A DNA stretch of 64,000 bases from assembly GCA_003241385.1 (NCBI GenBank), contig QFPO01000012.1, positions 1-64,000 of the forward strand. Reading direction: 5' to 3'. Positions 10,232 to 19,615 of the stretch are shown here, one piece after another. The position numbers and the translations under genes were made by a program. Source of the stretch: Rhodanobacter denitrificans (lineage in GTDB: Bacteria > Pseudomonadota > Gammaproteobacteria > Xanthomonadales > Rhodanobacteraceae). Within the stretch, counting starts at the first letter, position 1. Every line of letters starts with the position of its first letter. Under the pieces are notes generated by a model. It was given only the letters and a program-made list of their open reading frames with translations, made no database searches and was not told the DNA's origin.

Positions 10232-11017
10232 ATGACCCTGATCGACATCGGCGCCAATCTCACGCACGAATCGTTCCGTCCCGACTTCGACGCCGTGCTC
10301 GCACGTGCGCGCGCCGGCGGTGTCGCGCGCATCGTGGTCACCGGCGCGAGTGCCGCCGGCAGCCGCGCCGCACGCGCGCTGGCGCAGGCGCATCCGGACT
10401 TCCTCGACGCGACGGCCGGCGTCCATCCGCATCACGCGATCGACTACGACGACGCGACCGATGCGCTGCTGCGCGAGCTGCTCGGCGACGCGCGCGTCAA
10501 GGCCGTCGGCGAGACCGGCCTGGACTATCACCGCAACTACTCGCCGGTGGCCGCGCAGATCGACGCCTTCGATCGTCAGCTGGCGATCGCGGTCGACTGC
10601 GGCAAGCCGTTGTTCCTGCACCAGCGCGATGCGCACGGCGATTTCCTCGCCTCGCTCGACCGCGTGCGCGACCGCGTCGGCCGTGCCGTCGTGCACTGCT
10701 TCACCGGCGAGCGTGCCGAGCTGGTCGACTATCTCGACCGCGACTGCTACATCGGCATCACCGGTTGGATCTGCGACGAACGGCGCGGCACGCACCTGCG
10801 CGAACTGGTCGCGTCGATACCGGCCGACCGCCTGCTGATCGAGACCGACGCGCCGTACCTGCTGCCGCGCGATCTGGTGCCCAAGCCCTCGCACCGGCGC
10901 AACGAGCCGATGTACCTCGGCCACGTCTGCGCGGCGGTCGCGGCGGCGCGCGGCGAATCGGCCGAGGCGGTCGCCGAGTTCACGACGCGCAACGCGAAGA
11001 CGTTCTTCGGCTTGTAA
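10232..11017 (+). CDS. tatD: TatD family metal-dependent hydrolase (DNase)
   Basis: The 261-residue protein is full length for TatD. TatD is a TIM-barrel, metal-dependent exonuclease or hydrolase implicated in DNA repair and turnover. Metal and active-site segments are visible in order: MTLIDIGANLTHESF at the start, AGVHPHH, GETGLDYHRNY, LFLHQRDAH, VVHCFTGE and LLIETDAPYLLPRD. The ATG follows GTTTCCGCTGCC without a strong ribosome site. The open frame extends far upstream, but that part mirrors the secreted-protein gene and is excluded. Confidence 0.9.
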   Translation: MTLIDIGANLTHESFRPDFDAVLARARAGGVARIVVTGASAAGSRAARALAQAHPDFLDATAGVHPHHAIDYDDATDALLRELLGDARVKAVGETGLDYHRNYSPVAAQIDAFDRQLAIAVDCGKPLFLHQRDAHGDFLASLDRVRDRVGRAVVHCFTGERAELVDYLDRDCYIGITGWICDERRGTHLRELVASIPADRLLIETDAPYLLPRDLVPKPSHRRNEPMYLGHVCAAVAAARGESAEAVAEFTTRNAKTFFGL

Positions 11018-11185
11018 CGGCCGCGCCGCGAGACCTCAGCCGGCGGAGCGGCGACCGGCCTTGCGTGAAGACGTCATCGAAGCACGGCTGACCGCGCCAT
11101 CGGGACCCGGCGGATCAGCGATCGATCGATGCAAGGGCCGACGGGACCGGCGCTGCCGGCCGCCCGGCGTCGCGGCGAATGCCGC

Positions 11186-11968
11186 TCAGTCCTGATCCTC
11201 GAAGCGCAGATGCTTGACGCTGCGGCCGCGCCGCCGCACCAGCTTGAGCGATTCGATGCCGATGCGGATGTGCGCCTCGACGAAGCGCGAGGTGATGTTG
11301 CGATCGCTCTGCTCGGTCTTGACGCCCTCGGGAATCATCGGCTGATCGGATACCAGCAGCAGCGCGCCACACGGAATGTGGTTCGCGAAGCCGGCCGCGA
11401 AGATGGTCGCGGTCTCCATGTCGATCGCCATGCAGCGCGTGCGCCGCAGATACGACTTGAAGTCCTCGTCGTGCTCCCAGACGCGCCGGTTGGTCGTGTA
11501 GACCGTGCCGGTCCAATAGTCGTGGCCGAGGTCGCGGATCGTCGTCGACACCGCGCGCTGCAGCTGGAACGCCGGCAGCGCCGGTACCTCCGGCAGCAGA
11601 TAGTCGTTGGACGTGCCCTCGCCGCGGATCGCGGCGATCGGCAGCACCAGATCGCCGAGCTGGTTCTTCTTCTTGAGACCGCCGCACTTGCCGAGGAACA
11701 GGCAGGCCTTCGGCGATATCGCGCTGAGCAGGTCCATCACGGTCGCCGCGTTGGGGCTGCCCATGCCGAAGTTGATCAGCGTGATGCCGTCGGCGGTCGC
11801 GTTCGGCATCGGCCGGTCGCGTCCCTCGACCGGCACGTCGTGCCACTGCGCGAAGACTTCTACGTAGTGGCCGAAATTGGTCAGCAGGATCTGCTCGCCG
11901 AACCGCTCCAGCGGCGTGCCGGTGTAGCGGGGAAGCCAGTTGTCGACGATCTCGTTCTTGCTGCGCAT
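11186..11968 (-). CDS. amn: AMP nucleosidase
   Basis: The 260-residue product belongs to the nucleoside phosphorylase fold and matches the C-terminal catalytic half of AMP nucleosidase, which splits AMP into adenine and ribose 5-phosphate. Visible family segments are TLINFGMGSPNAAT, CLFLGKCGGLKKK, RGEGTSNDYLLPEVPALP, AIDMETATIFAAGF and LLLVSDQPMIPEGVKT. E. coli Amn has an extra N-terminal regulatory domain; the short form seen here appears complete. The ATG at 11968 lacks a Shine-Dalgarno, and a TATACT box ends seven bases upstream, pointing to a leaderless mRNA. The gene is convergent with tatD. Confidence 0.85.
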   Translation of the reverse strand: MRSKNEIVDNWLPRYTGTPLERFGEQILLTNFGHYVEVFAQWHDVPVEGRDRPMPNATADGITLINFGMGSPNAATVMDLLSAISPKACLFLGKCGGLKKKNQLGDLVLPIAAIRGEGTSNDYLLPEVPALPAFQLQRAVSTTIRDLGHDYWTGTVYTTNRRVWEHDEDFKSYLRRTRCMAIDMETATIFAAGFANHIPCGALLLVSDQPMIPEGVKTEQSDRNITSRFVEAHIRIGIESLKLVRRRGRSVKHLRFEDQD

Positions 11969-11974
11969 CGGGCG

Positions 11975-12003
11975 AGTATAAGCGCGCTGTTCACGGCCCG
12001 GAA
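11975..12003 (-). promoter_or_regulatory. Likely leaderless promoter of amn
   Basis: On the minus strand, TATACT occupies 11980-11975, just six bases before the amn ATG, so transcription would begin at or very near the start codon. A weak -35 (TTCCGG, 12003-11998) sits 17 bases upstream. The absence of any Shine-Dalgarno fits. This overlaps the end of the GlxA-like gene (stop at 11991). Confidence 0.45.
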
Positions 12004-12980
12004 CGCGCCTGTCGCGGCGGCGTCGCATGCAGCCGGCGCCAGGCGCGTCGCAGCTGCCGCGCCGAGCCGAATCCGCAGCGCTCGGCGATGCGGTCCATGT
12101 CCAGTCGCGTCTGGCCGAGCAGCTCCGCGGCCAGCGCGATGCGCAGCGCGTTGACGTAGTCGGGCACGCTCATGCCGGTGTGCTGGTTGAACAGTCGCGA
12201 CAGCTGTCGCGCACTGGCGCCGATCGCGGCCGCGATGCGGCCCAGCGGCCAGGCCGCGGCCGGATTCGCGGCGATCAGGTCCTGCGCGCGATGGACCGCC
12301 GGATGGAGATGGTTGCGCCCGTCGAGCCAGGGCGAGAGCTGCGGATCGCCGCCGCCGCGGCGCAGGTAGATCACGAGCTGTCGCGCGATCGCCGCCACGC
12401 AGGCCGGGCCGGTCCATCCCGCGACCAGATGCAGCATCAGGTCGATGCCGGCGGTGACGCCCGCGCTGGTCCAGCAGCCCTGATCCTCGACGTAGAGGCG
12501 GTTCTCGACGACGCGCGCAGCCGGTGCCAGCGCGGCCAGCTCGGCGCAGCAGGCGAAATGCGTCGTGCACAGCCGGTCGTCGAGCAGGCCGGCGCGGGCC
12601 GCGAGCAGGGCGCCCGAGCAGATCGAGACCAGGGTCCGGTCACGGCCGACCGTCGTGCGCAGCCAGTCGACGATCGCCTGCTCGCCGGTCGCATCGCGGG
12701 CCGGCTGCCGATCCGCGTCGGCGAATGCGAGCTCATCGACGCTGCCGGCGATCAGGACGATCGCCTCGGCCGGGACGCGGCGCGGCAGCAGTCCGAGACG
12801 GTCCAGGCGCAGTCCGATCGAGCTGGTCAACGCGCGCGTCGCGGCGACGTAGTGCACCTCGAAACGCACTTCGCGCTGTTCGAGGTTGGCCCGGCGCAGC
12901 ACCTCGAGCGGACCGGCGACGTCGAGCAGCAGACAGCGCGGCGGCAGGACGACCAGGACCGGTACCGTGCGAACGCTCAT
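11991..12980 (-). CDS. GlxA-type transcriptional regulator (DJ-1/PfpI plus AraC HTH)
   Basis: The 329-residue protein has an N-terminal DJ-1/PfpI-like amidotransferase fold (residues about 5-190; LVVLPPRCLLLDVAGPLEVL at the start, SICSGALLAARAGLL as the nucleophile-elbow region). A C-terminal AraC-type DNA-binding domain follows (residues about 220-320; two helix-turn-helices around IAAAIGASARQLSRLF and IAERCGFGSARQLRRAW). Such regulators often control catabolic genes next to them. Here it overlaps the cysteine hydrolase gene by 4 bp (ATGA), so the two are co-transcribed and probably functionally linked. The start is the ATG at 12980. Confidence 0.85.
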   Translation of the reverse strand: MSVRTVPVLVVLPPRCLLLDVAGPLEVLRRANLEQREVRFEVHYVAATRALTSSIGLRLDRLGLLPRRVPAEAIVLIAGSVDELAFADADRQPARDATGEQAIVDWLRTTVGRDRTLVSICSGALLAARAGLLDDRLCTTHFACCAELAALAPAARVVENRLYVEDQGCWTSAGVTAGIDLMLHLVAGWTGPACVAAIARQLVIYLRRGGGDPQLSPWLDGRNHLHPAVHRAQDLIAANPAAAWPLGRIAAAIGASARQLSRLFNQHTGMSVPDYVNALRIALAAELLGQTRLDMDRIAERCGFGSARQLRRAWRRLHATPPRQARSGP

Positions 12981-13540
12981 GCGGCGCGTGCGATGGATCC
13001 GGCCAGCGCCTCGGATACGCCGACGATCCGCGCGAAGCGGTCGGCCAGCACCAGCTCGGTCCGGGCAGCGATCGCGTCGGCGTCCCAGCGCCGGCCGTGG
13101 CGGTCGGCCATCGCGAACGTCAGTGTCGCCTCGGTCACGAAATCGACCGCATAGCCCAGATCCGAAGCGTGCCGCGCGGTCGTCTCGCAGCATTGCTCGG
13201 TGCGGATGCCGGCCACGATCACGCGGCGGATGCCGCGTCCGGTCAGCCAGGTCCCCAGATCGCTGCCGACCAGCGCGCTGTGGCGCGACTTGCGGAAGAC
13301 CGCATCGGCGTCGATCCGCAGCCCTTCCAGCGTGCGGACGTGGCCGGTTGCCGGCGCGAACGGCCCCTCGCTGTCCACGTGGAAGACCTGCGCGATCGGC
13401 AGGCCGGCCGCTTGCGCGCCGTCGATCAGCGCCTGCAGGCGCTCGAGAAAGCGTGGAATCGGCGCTTCGTCCCAGTACGGACGGTGGCGGAACGATTCCT
13501 GGACGTCGATGACGATCAGAGCGGTATCGGCGGTATGCAT
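12977..13540 (-). CDS. Isochorismatase/nicotinamidase-family cysteine hydrolase
   Basis: The 187-residue protein carries the catalytic triad of the family: Asp in LIVIDVQESF, Lys in VFRKSRHSA and Cys in GIRTEQCCETTARHA. Members hydrolyse amides or vinyl ethers such as nicotinamide, isochorismate or N-carbamoyl compounds; the substrate cannot be read from the sequence. It is the first gene of a two-gene unit with the downstream GlxA-like regulator (4-bp overlap). That pairing is common for detoxification or catabolic modules. Confidence 0.85.
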   Translation of the reverse strand: MHTADTALIVIDVQESFRHRPYWDEAPIPRFLERLQALIDGAQAAGLPIAQVFHVDSEGPFAPATGHVRTLEGLRIDADAVFRKSRHSALVGSDLGTWLTGRGIRRVIVAGIRTEQCCETTARHASDLGYAVDFVTEATLTFAMADRHGRRWDADAIAARTELVLADRFARIVGVSEALAGSIARAA

Positions 13541-13647
13541 GGCAGGCTCCAGGCGGATCGGGAGCGATCAGTGTCGGCGCGTCCCCGCCACGCCGAAAGG
13601 TCCGCTCCGGACCCGTACCGGACCGAAAACGCCATGCGCGCGACGGC

Positions 13648-14961
13648 TCACGGCCCGCTGCCGCCCAGATAGTCCAGGCTCGCCTGCAGCATCGCGCGGG
13701 TGCCGGTCTCGAGTGCGGCCTCGTCGACGAAGAAGCGCGGCGAGTGATTGCTCGGCGCGGCCGCCGGGTCCTGGCCGGGCGGCGTCGCGCCGACGTTGAA
13801 GTAGACGCTCGGTGCCGCGGCCGCGATCGCCAGATGCGGAAAATCCTCCGAGGCGGTCCAGCGTTTGGCTTCGAGCACGCGTTCGGCACCGAGCGCGCGT
13901 TCCAGGCTGGTGCGCACGCGCCGCGTCAGCGCCGGATCGTTGACGTTGACCGGATTGCTGCCGGGCACGACCGGAATCTGAGCCTCGATCGTCGCGCCGC
14001 CGGCCGCGGCGGTGTGCTCGGCCAGCCGGCGCAGGCTGCTCAGCGCCTGCTGGCGCATCGTCTCGTCGAACGCGCGCACGGTGCCGTGCAGTTCGGCGCT
14101 GTCGGGCACGATGTTGAAGCGCTGGCCGCCGTTGAAGATGCCGAACGTGACGACCGCCGGTTCGGCATTGATGTCGAGCTGGCGGCTGACGATCGTCTGC
14201 GCGGCGCTGACGATCTGCGCGCCGATCACGATCGGGTCGATGCCCTTCCACGGCGTCGCGCCGTGGCTCTGGCGGCCGTGTACGGTGATGCGGAACGTGT
14301 CGGAGCTGGCCATCATCGGACCTTCGCGCAGCGCGACCGTGCCGGCGTTGAGCGTGCTGACCACATGCATGCCGAAGATCGCGTCGGGGCGGAAGGTCTC
14401 GAACAGGCCCTGCTCGACCATCAGCGGTGCGCCGCCGGCCTCGCCGGGCGGTGCGCCTTCCTCGGCCGGCTGGAAGATCAGCATGACCTCGCCCGACCAG
14501 TCCGCGCGCGCGGCAGCCAGCGCGGCGGCGACGCCGAGCGTCATCGCGGTATGCGTGTCGTGGCCGCAGGCGTGCATGACGCCGACCTCGCGACCCAGAT
14601 ACTCGCCGCGGGCGCGCGAGGCGAACGGCAGATCGACTTCCTCGGTGACCGGCAGTGCGTCCATGTCGGCGCGGATCGCGAGTTTGGGACCGGGCCGTCC
14701 CGAACGCAGCACGCCGGTCACGCCGGTATGGGCGATGCCGGTGCGCACCTCGTAGCCGAGCCGGCGCAGCTCGTCGGCGACGATCTTCGCGGTGCGGACT
14801 TCGCGGTTGCTCAGTTCCGGATGCTGGTGCAGATCGCGCCGCCATGCGGTGATCTGCGGCAGCAGGCGCTGCACCTCGGTCGAGGTGCGGTCGGTCGGCG
14901 CTGCCGCCTGCACGCTGCCGATCGCCAGCGAAAGCGCGCCGATCACGAGGCCAAGTCGCAT
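13648..14961 (-). CDS. Exported M20 family amidohydrolase/peptidase
   Basis: The 437-residue enzyme starts with a signal peptide (MRLGLVIGALSLAIG, cleavage after VQAAA), so it likely acts in the periplasm. The M20D metal-binding segments are visible: HQHPELSNRE, MHACGHDTHTAM, PAEEGAPPGEAGG, the dimerisation-domain HGRQSHGATPWKGIDP, and TASEDFPHL near the C-terminus. Relatives cleave N-acyl amino acids, hippurate or dipeptides. GGGGAGA lies seven bases before the ATG at 14961. Two in-frame codons upstream is a competing GTG. It is separated from the cysteine hydrolase by about 107 bp. Confidence 0.85.
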   Translation of the reverse strand: MRLGLVIGALSLAIGSVQAAAPTDRTSTEVQRLLPQITAWRRDLHQHPELSNREVRTAKIVADELRRLGYEVRTGIAHTGVTGVLRSGRPGPKLAIRADMDALPVTEEVDLPFASRARGEYLGREVGVMHACGHDTHTAMTLGVAAALAAARADWSGEVMLIFQPAEEGAPPGEAGGAPLMVEQGLFETFRPDAIFGMHVVSTLNAGTVALREGPMMASSDTFRITVHGRQSHGATPWKGIDPIVIGAQIVSAAQTIVSRQLDINAEPAVVTFGIFNGGQRFNIVPDSAELHGTVRAFDETMRQQALSSLRRLAEHTAAAGGATIEAQIPVVPGSNPVNVNDPALTRRVRTSLERALGAERVLEAKRWTASEDFPHLAIAAAAPSVYFNVGATPPGQDPAAAPSNHSPRFFVDEAALETGTRAMLQASLDYLGGSGP

Positions 14962-15180
14962 CACGCAGTCTCCCCGATGTCGCCGCCGGACCGGCGTGCC
15001 GGCACTTTCGCATCTCGGCCGGCGCCTGCACAGATGCGCCGCGTCCGGATCGGGGCTGGTGCGCGACGGGCGACGAGTGCACGCCGGACCGTCGGGCCTG
15101 CCGCGCACGCCGGGCGTTCGGCACGGCGGGCAGCGATCGATGCGCGACGGACGAGCATCGGGACCGGACGGCGCGCCCGC

Positions 15181-15996
15181 TCAGCGTCGCCGCAGCCGGA
15201 ACTGCACCGGCACCACGACCTCGACCGGATCGCCCTCGATCTCGGGCGGCGGTGGCGGCACCGGCTGCGCGCGCCGCACGACGTCCAGCGCCTCGGCGTC
15301 GAGCAGGTTCGAGCCGCTGCCGCGCTCGAGACGGACCGCGCCGACGCCGCCGCGCCGGTCGACGCTGAAACGCAGATAGGTCACGCCCTCGTGGCGCTGG
15401 CGCAGGGCACGCGTCGGATAGCGACGAAAGCCTTCGAGATGACCGAGCAGGCGGCTCTGCCAGGCGAGCTCGGCCGCGGGCCGGCCCTGCGTGCTGCCAC
15501 GTTGCGGCGCCGTCGCCGCCGATGCCGGAGCGGATGCAGCGGCCGTCGATTCCGGCTTCGACTCCGAATCCGGTCCCGGTTCCGCTTGCGGCGAGGTCGC
15601 GGCAGCGTCGGCCTCGGCCGGCGTCGATGTCGCCGGCGCGGTGTCGGCTGCGCGCGGCGCTGCCGCTGCGTCGACGGCGGCGGGCTGCGGCGGCCGCTCG
15701 ATCGCGCGCGGCGCGTCGGTGCGGGACGGCTGCGCCGGTGCGGGCTGCCGCGGCGGCGCCGATTCGGCCGGAGGCGCCGGTGCGGCGGTCGGCGCGGGAG
15801 CGGTCGTCGGGCTCGTCGAAGAGCGCGGCGACGGACTCGGCGCCGGCAGCTCGATCAGGATCGCCGCCGGCGCCGCACCGGCGGCATCGGGCTGCACCGC
15901 GCGCGGCCACAGCCAGGCCGCGATCAGGCCGTGCGCGGCCAGCGCTGCCGCCAGCGCCACGCTCCAGCGCCTCGCCGGCCGGAACGCCGCGCTCAC
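15181..15996 (-). CDS. tonB: TonB-like energy-transducing protein
   Basis: The 271-residue protein has one N-terminal membrane helix (about residues 12-32). A long Pro/Ala/Thr/Ser-rich periplasm-spanning region follows (about 45-175). The globular C-terminal TonB domain runs about 185-271, with RYPTRALRQRHEGVTYLRF, LLDAEALDVVRRAQPVPPPPP and VVVPVQF. It passes proton-motive energy from ExbB-ExbD to outer-membrane receptors. It starts at GTG 15996 inside the end of exbD (GTGA overlap). It lies last in exbB-exbD-tonB, divergent from a Fur-box receptor gene it probably serves. Confidence 0.85.
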   Translation of the reverse strand: MSAAFRPARRWSVALAAALAAHGLIAAWLWPRAVQPDAAGAAPAAILIELPAPSPSPRSSTSPTTAPAPTAAPAPPAESAPPRQPAPAQPSRTDAPRAIERPPQPAAVDAAAAPRAADTAPATSTPAEADAAATSPQAEPGPDSESKPESTAAASAPASAATAPQRGSTQGRPAAELAWQSRLLGHLEGFRRYPTRALRQRHEGVTYLRFSVDRRGGVGAVRLERGSGSNLLDAEALDVVRRAQPVPPPPPEIEGDPVEVVVPVQFRLRRR

Positions 15997-16421
15997 GGCG
16001 CGGGCGCGGCCTCCAGGCCGACCAGGGCGACGTGCCGGTAGCCGGCATCGCGCAGGCGGTTCATGACGGCCATGACGGCGCCGTAGTCGATCGCGCGGTC
16101 GGCGCGCAGGAAGACGCGGCGATCGCGATCGCCGCCGCTGGCCGCATCGAGCGCGGCGGCGAGCTGGTCCGGCGCGACCGGTGTCTGGTCCAGATGCAGC
16201 GAGCGGTCCGCCGCCAGGCTCAGGAACAGCGCCTGCGCGTCGCGCGGCACGGCGGTCGCATTCGATTCGGGCAGATCGACGTCGGTGTCGACGGTCGCGA
16301 GCGGCGCCGCGATCATGAAGACGATCAGCAGTACCAGCATCACGTCGATGAACGGCGTCACGTTGATCTCGTGCGACTCCTCGAGATCGTCCTCGTCGCC
16401 GCGGCCGGTGCGCATGCCCAT
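15993..16421 (-). CDS. exbD: ExbD/TolR biopolymer transport protein
   Basis: The 142-residue protein has a single N-terminal membrane helix preceded by INVTPFIDVMLVLLIVFMI. Its Asp is the proton-carrying residue expected in ExbD/TolR. The periplasmic domain follows. It works with ExbB as the proton channel that drives TonB. Fifteen bases separate it from exbB, and it overlaps tonB by four. Confidence 0.9.
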   Translation of the reverse strand: MGMRTGRGDEDDLEESHEINVTPFIDVMLVLLIVFMIAAPLATVDTDVDLPESNATAVPRDAQALFLSLAADRSLHLDQTPVAPDQLAAALDAASGGDRDRRVFLRADRAIDYGAVMAVMNRLRDAGYRHVALVGLEAAPAP

Positions 16422-16436
16422 CGAGCTTCCCCGCGA

Positions 16437-17177
<741 letters not shown>

Positions 17178-17337
17178 CGTCAGCGCGACTCCGCCTTGCA
17201 TACGGCGAACGCCGGGCCGGCGCCGCGGCGCGGAAGCGTGGTCGATCGGTCCAGGCTCAGGGCGTCGGTGGTCATCGGGAAAGTGCGCCTCGGACAGGGG
17301 TTGGACACGGGCGCTTCTCCTGTACTCGTTCCTGAAT

Positions 17338-17359
17338 TAAAATGAGAACCATTCTCACT
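17338..17359 (+). promoter_or_regulatory. Fur box and -10 of the TonB-dependent receptor
   Basis: TGAGAACCATTCTCA at 17343-17357 is a perfect inverted repeat (TGAGAA-N3-TTCTCA) inside a 19-bp Fur-box-like stretch. TAAAAT at 17338-17343 could be the -10 box, so Fur-Fe(II) would block polymerase. The receptor ATG lies 30 bp downstream. The divergent exbB start is about 165 bp away and could share control. Confidence 0.75.
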
Positions 17360-17386
17360 CGTATCCGCAATCACGGAGCCCATGAT

Positions 17387-19495
17387 ATGACCAGCGCCCC
17401 CTTCGTTGCCAACCGGCGCCCGCGCCGCCCCGCGGGCCGCATGCCGGCACGCCTCGCGCTGTGCGTCGCGCTCGCCGCCGTGCTCGGCACGGCCGGCGCG
17501 CAGGCGCAGGCCCCGCTGCCGGCCGACGACGGCACGGTCTATCTGTCGCCGCTGGTGACGCAGGCCGACGAGACCGATCCGTACGCCGAGCCGGCCGCCG
17601 AGAGCGCGATCAGTGCCGACGCGATCGATCTGTTCGGCGGGCAGAACCTCGACGACGTGCTGCGCTCGACCGCCGGCACATTCACGCGCGACAACCCGCA
17701 GAACCCCGGCGTCGCGGTCAACATCCGCGGCCTGGAGGGCTCCGGCCGCGTCAACATGACGATCGACGGCGTCCGCCAGAGCTTCCGCTTCACCGGCCAC
17801 GAGGCACAGGGCTTCACCTACGTCGATCCGGCGCTGCTGGCCGGCATCGACGTCAGCCGCGGCGCGGTGTCCGGCGTCGGCGGCGCCGGCGCGCTGGCCG
17901 GCTCGGTCAACTTCCGCACGCTCGGCGTGGACGACATCCTCGGCGGCGGACGCGACGCCGGCGGCTTCGCGGCGCTGAACTGGGGCGACAACGGCTCGGG
18001 CTTCGCGCCGATCGCGGCCGGCGCGGCGCGCTGGGGTGCGGTCTCGCTGGCCGCCGCGGTCAGCCGGCGCTCGCCGGACGACTACGACAACGGCGACGGC
18101 GTCGAGGTCCCCGGCACCGCGCAGGACCTGACCTCGGGCCTGATCAAGTTCGAGTATCGGCCGAGCGAGACGCATCGGCTGAGCCTCGGCGGCCTCTACT
18201 ACGACAACGACTTCCTCGCCAACTCGTACAACCAGAACATCGACTCGCGCCAGTACACGGCCGGCTATGCGTACACGCCCGGTACCGACTGGGTGAACCT
18301 GCGCGTCAACGCCTACCGCAGCGACGTCACGATGACCTACGACGACGCGCCGGGCATCCCGACCGGCGGTACCGCGATGGGCCGCGTGATCGAGGACGTC
18401 GGCACCGGCTTGGACATCAGCAACACCTCGCGCCTGGGCGCGAACGTGACCACGACCTACGGCGTGGAGTACTTCCACGACGACGTCGACGTCGTCAACA
18501 GTGCCGCGGTGCCCGATCGCGGCGTCAACCCGAGCGGCGAGAGTTCGATCGGCGGCGTGTTCGCCGACACGCGCCTGAGCGTCGGCATCACCGACTTCAT
18601 CGTCGGCCTGCGCTACGACCGCTTCACGGTCAAGGGTCACGGCTCGGTCACGGCCGGCAATCCGCTCGGCATGCCGGAAGGGCCGTACACGGTCGACCGC
18701 TCCGACGGCCGCTTCAATCCGAAACTGACGCTCGCGCTCAATCCGGCCGACTGGGTGCAGCCCTACGTCAGCTGGAGCAAGACGTTCCGTCCGCCGACGA
18801 TCTCCGAGACGATGACCGGCGGCAGCCATCCGGCATCGGGTGGACCGCCGCAGTCGTTCTTCCCGAATCCGTTCCTGAAGCCGGAGACCTCGCGCGGCTG
18901 GGAGGCCGGCGCCAACTTCCTCGCCGGCCCGGCGCTGACCGCCGACGACAGCCTGCGCGTCAAACTCGGCTACTTCCACAACCGCGTCGACGACTACATC
19001 ACCGCGGTGATGGGGCAGGGCGTCTACTTCGGCAACAACCCCGGCACCTCGACCGTCAAGGGCATCGAGCTCGAGGGCGGCTACGACGCCGGCTTCGTGT
19101 TCGCCAACCTCAGCTATACGCATACCGACTCGGACCTGCCCTCGCAGGTCAACGGCTTCGGCGCGCAGAGCTACGTGCCCGACGACGTCGTCAGCGCGAC
19201 GCTCGGCACGCGCCTGCTCGAGCGCCGGCTCACGCTCGGCACGCGCTACTACAAGGTCTCGCGCAGCTTCATCGGCGAGGTCAACGCCTACGACGGCGAT
19301 CCCTGGGATCCGGGCTACCACCTGGTCGACCTGTTCGCGAACTACGTGTTCCGCAACGGCACCGAGCTGCGCGCGAACGTCTCCAACCTGCTCGACGAGG
19401 CCTACACGCCGGTGCTGAGCACGCCGGCCGGCGGCAGCGAGATCGACACCGGCCGCGGCCGCACCGTGTCGCTGACCGCCAAGTTCCGCTTCTGA
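17387..19495 (+). CDS. TonB-dependent outer-membrane receptor, probably heme/iron
   Basis: The 702-residue protein has a signal peptide (ARLALCVALAAVLGTAGAQA), a plug domain (DVLRSTAGTFTRDNPQNPG, VNIRGLEGSGRVNMTIDGVR) and a 22-strand-type barrel ending in Phe (LTAKFRF). A segment near residues 480-510 reads KTFRPPTISETMTGG then NPFLKPETS. This resembles the FRAP/NPNL box region of heme and hemoprotein receptors, which supports heme uptake as the function. GGAG lies eight bases before ATG 17387. An earlier in-frame ATG at 17342 falls inside the Fur box and is rejected. A secreted protein gene follows 120 bp downstream. Confidence 0.85.
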   Translation: MTSAPFVANRRPRRPAGRMPARLALCVALAAVLGTAGAQAQAPLPADDGTVYLSPLVTQADETDPYAEPAAESAISADAIDLFGGQNLDDVLRSTAGTFTRDNPQNPGVAVNIRGLEGSGRVNMTIDGVRQSFRFTGHEAQGFTYVDPALLAGIDVSRGAVSGVGGAGALAGSVNFRTLGVDDILGGGRDAGGFAALNWGDNGSGFAPIAAGAARWGAVSLAAAVSRRSPDDYDNGDGVEVPGTAQDLTSGLIKFEYRPSETHRLSLGGLYYDNDFLANSYNQNIDSRQYTAGYAYTPGTDWVNLRVNAYRSDVTMTYDDAPGIPTGGTAMGRVIEDVGTGLDISNTSRLGANVTTTYGVEYFHDDVDVVNSAAVPDRGVNPSGESSIGGVFADTRLSVGITDFIVGLRYDRFTVKGHGSVTAGNPLGMPEGPYTVDRSDGRFNPKLTLALNPADWVQPYVSWSKTFRPPTISETMTGGSHPASGGPPQSFFPNPFLKPETSRGWEAGANFLAGPALTADDSLRVKLGYFHNRVDDYITAVMGQGVYFGNNPGTSTVKGIELEGGYDAGFVFANLSYTHTDSDLPSQVNGFGAQSYVPDDVVSATLGTRLLERRLTLGTRYYKVSRSFIGEVNAYDGDPWDPGYHLVDLFANYVFRNGTELRANVSNLLDEAYTPVLSTPAGGSEIDTGRGRTVSLTAKFRF

Positions 19496-19615
19496 GCGCG
19501 CGTTCGCGGCGGCGTCCGGACCGGCGCCGTCGCGGATGCCGCTGCGATCGGCCCGCTCCGATCGACCCCTGCCGTACCGGCGCCTCCGTGCGGCGGACCT
19601 CCCGAAGAGACCGAC

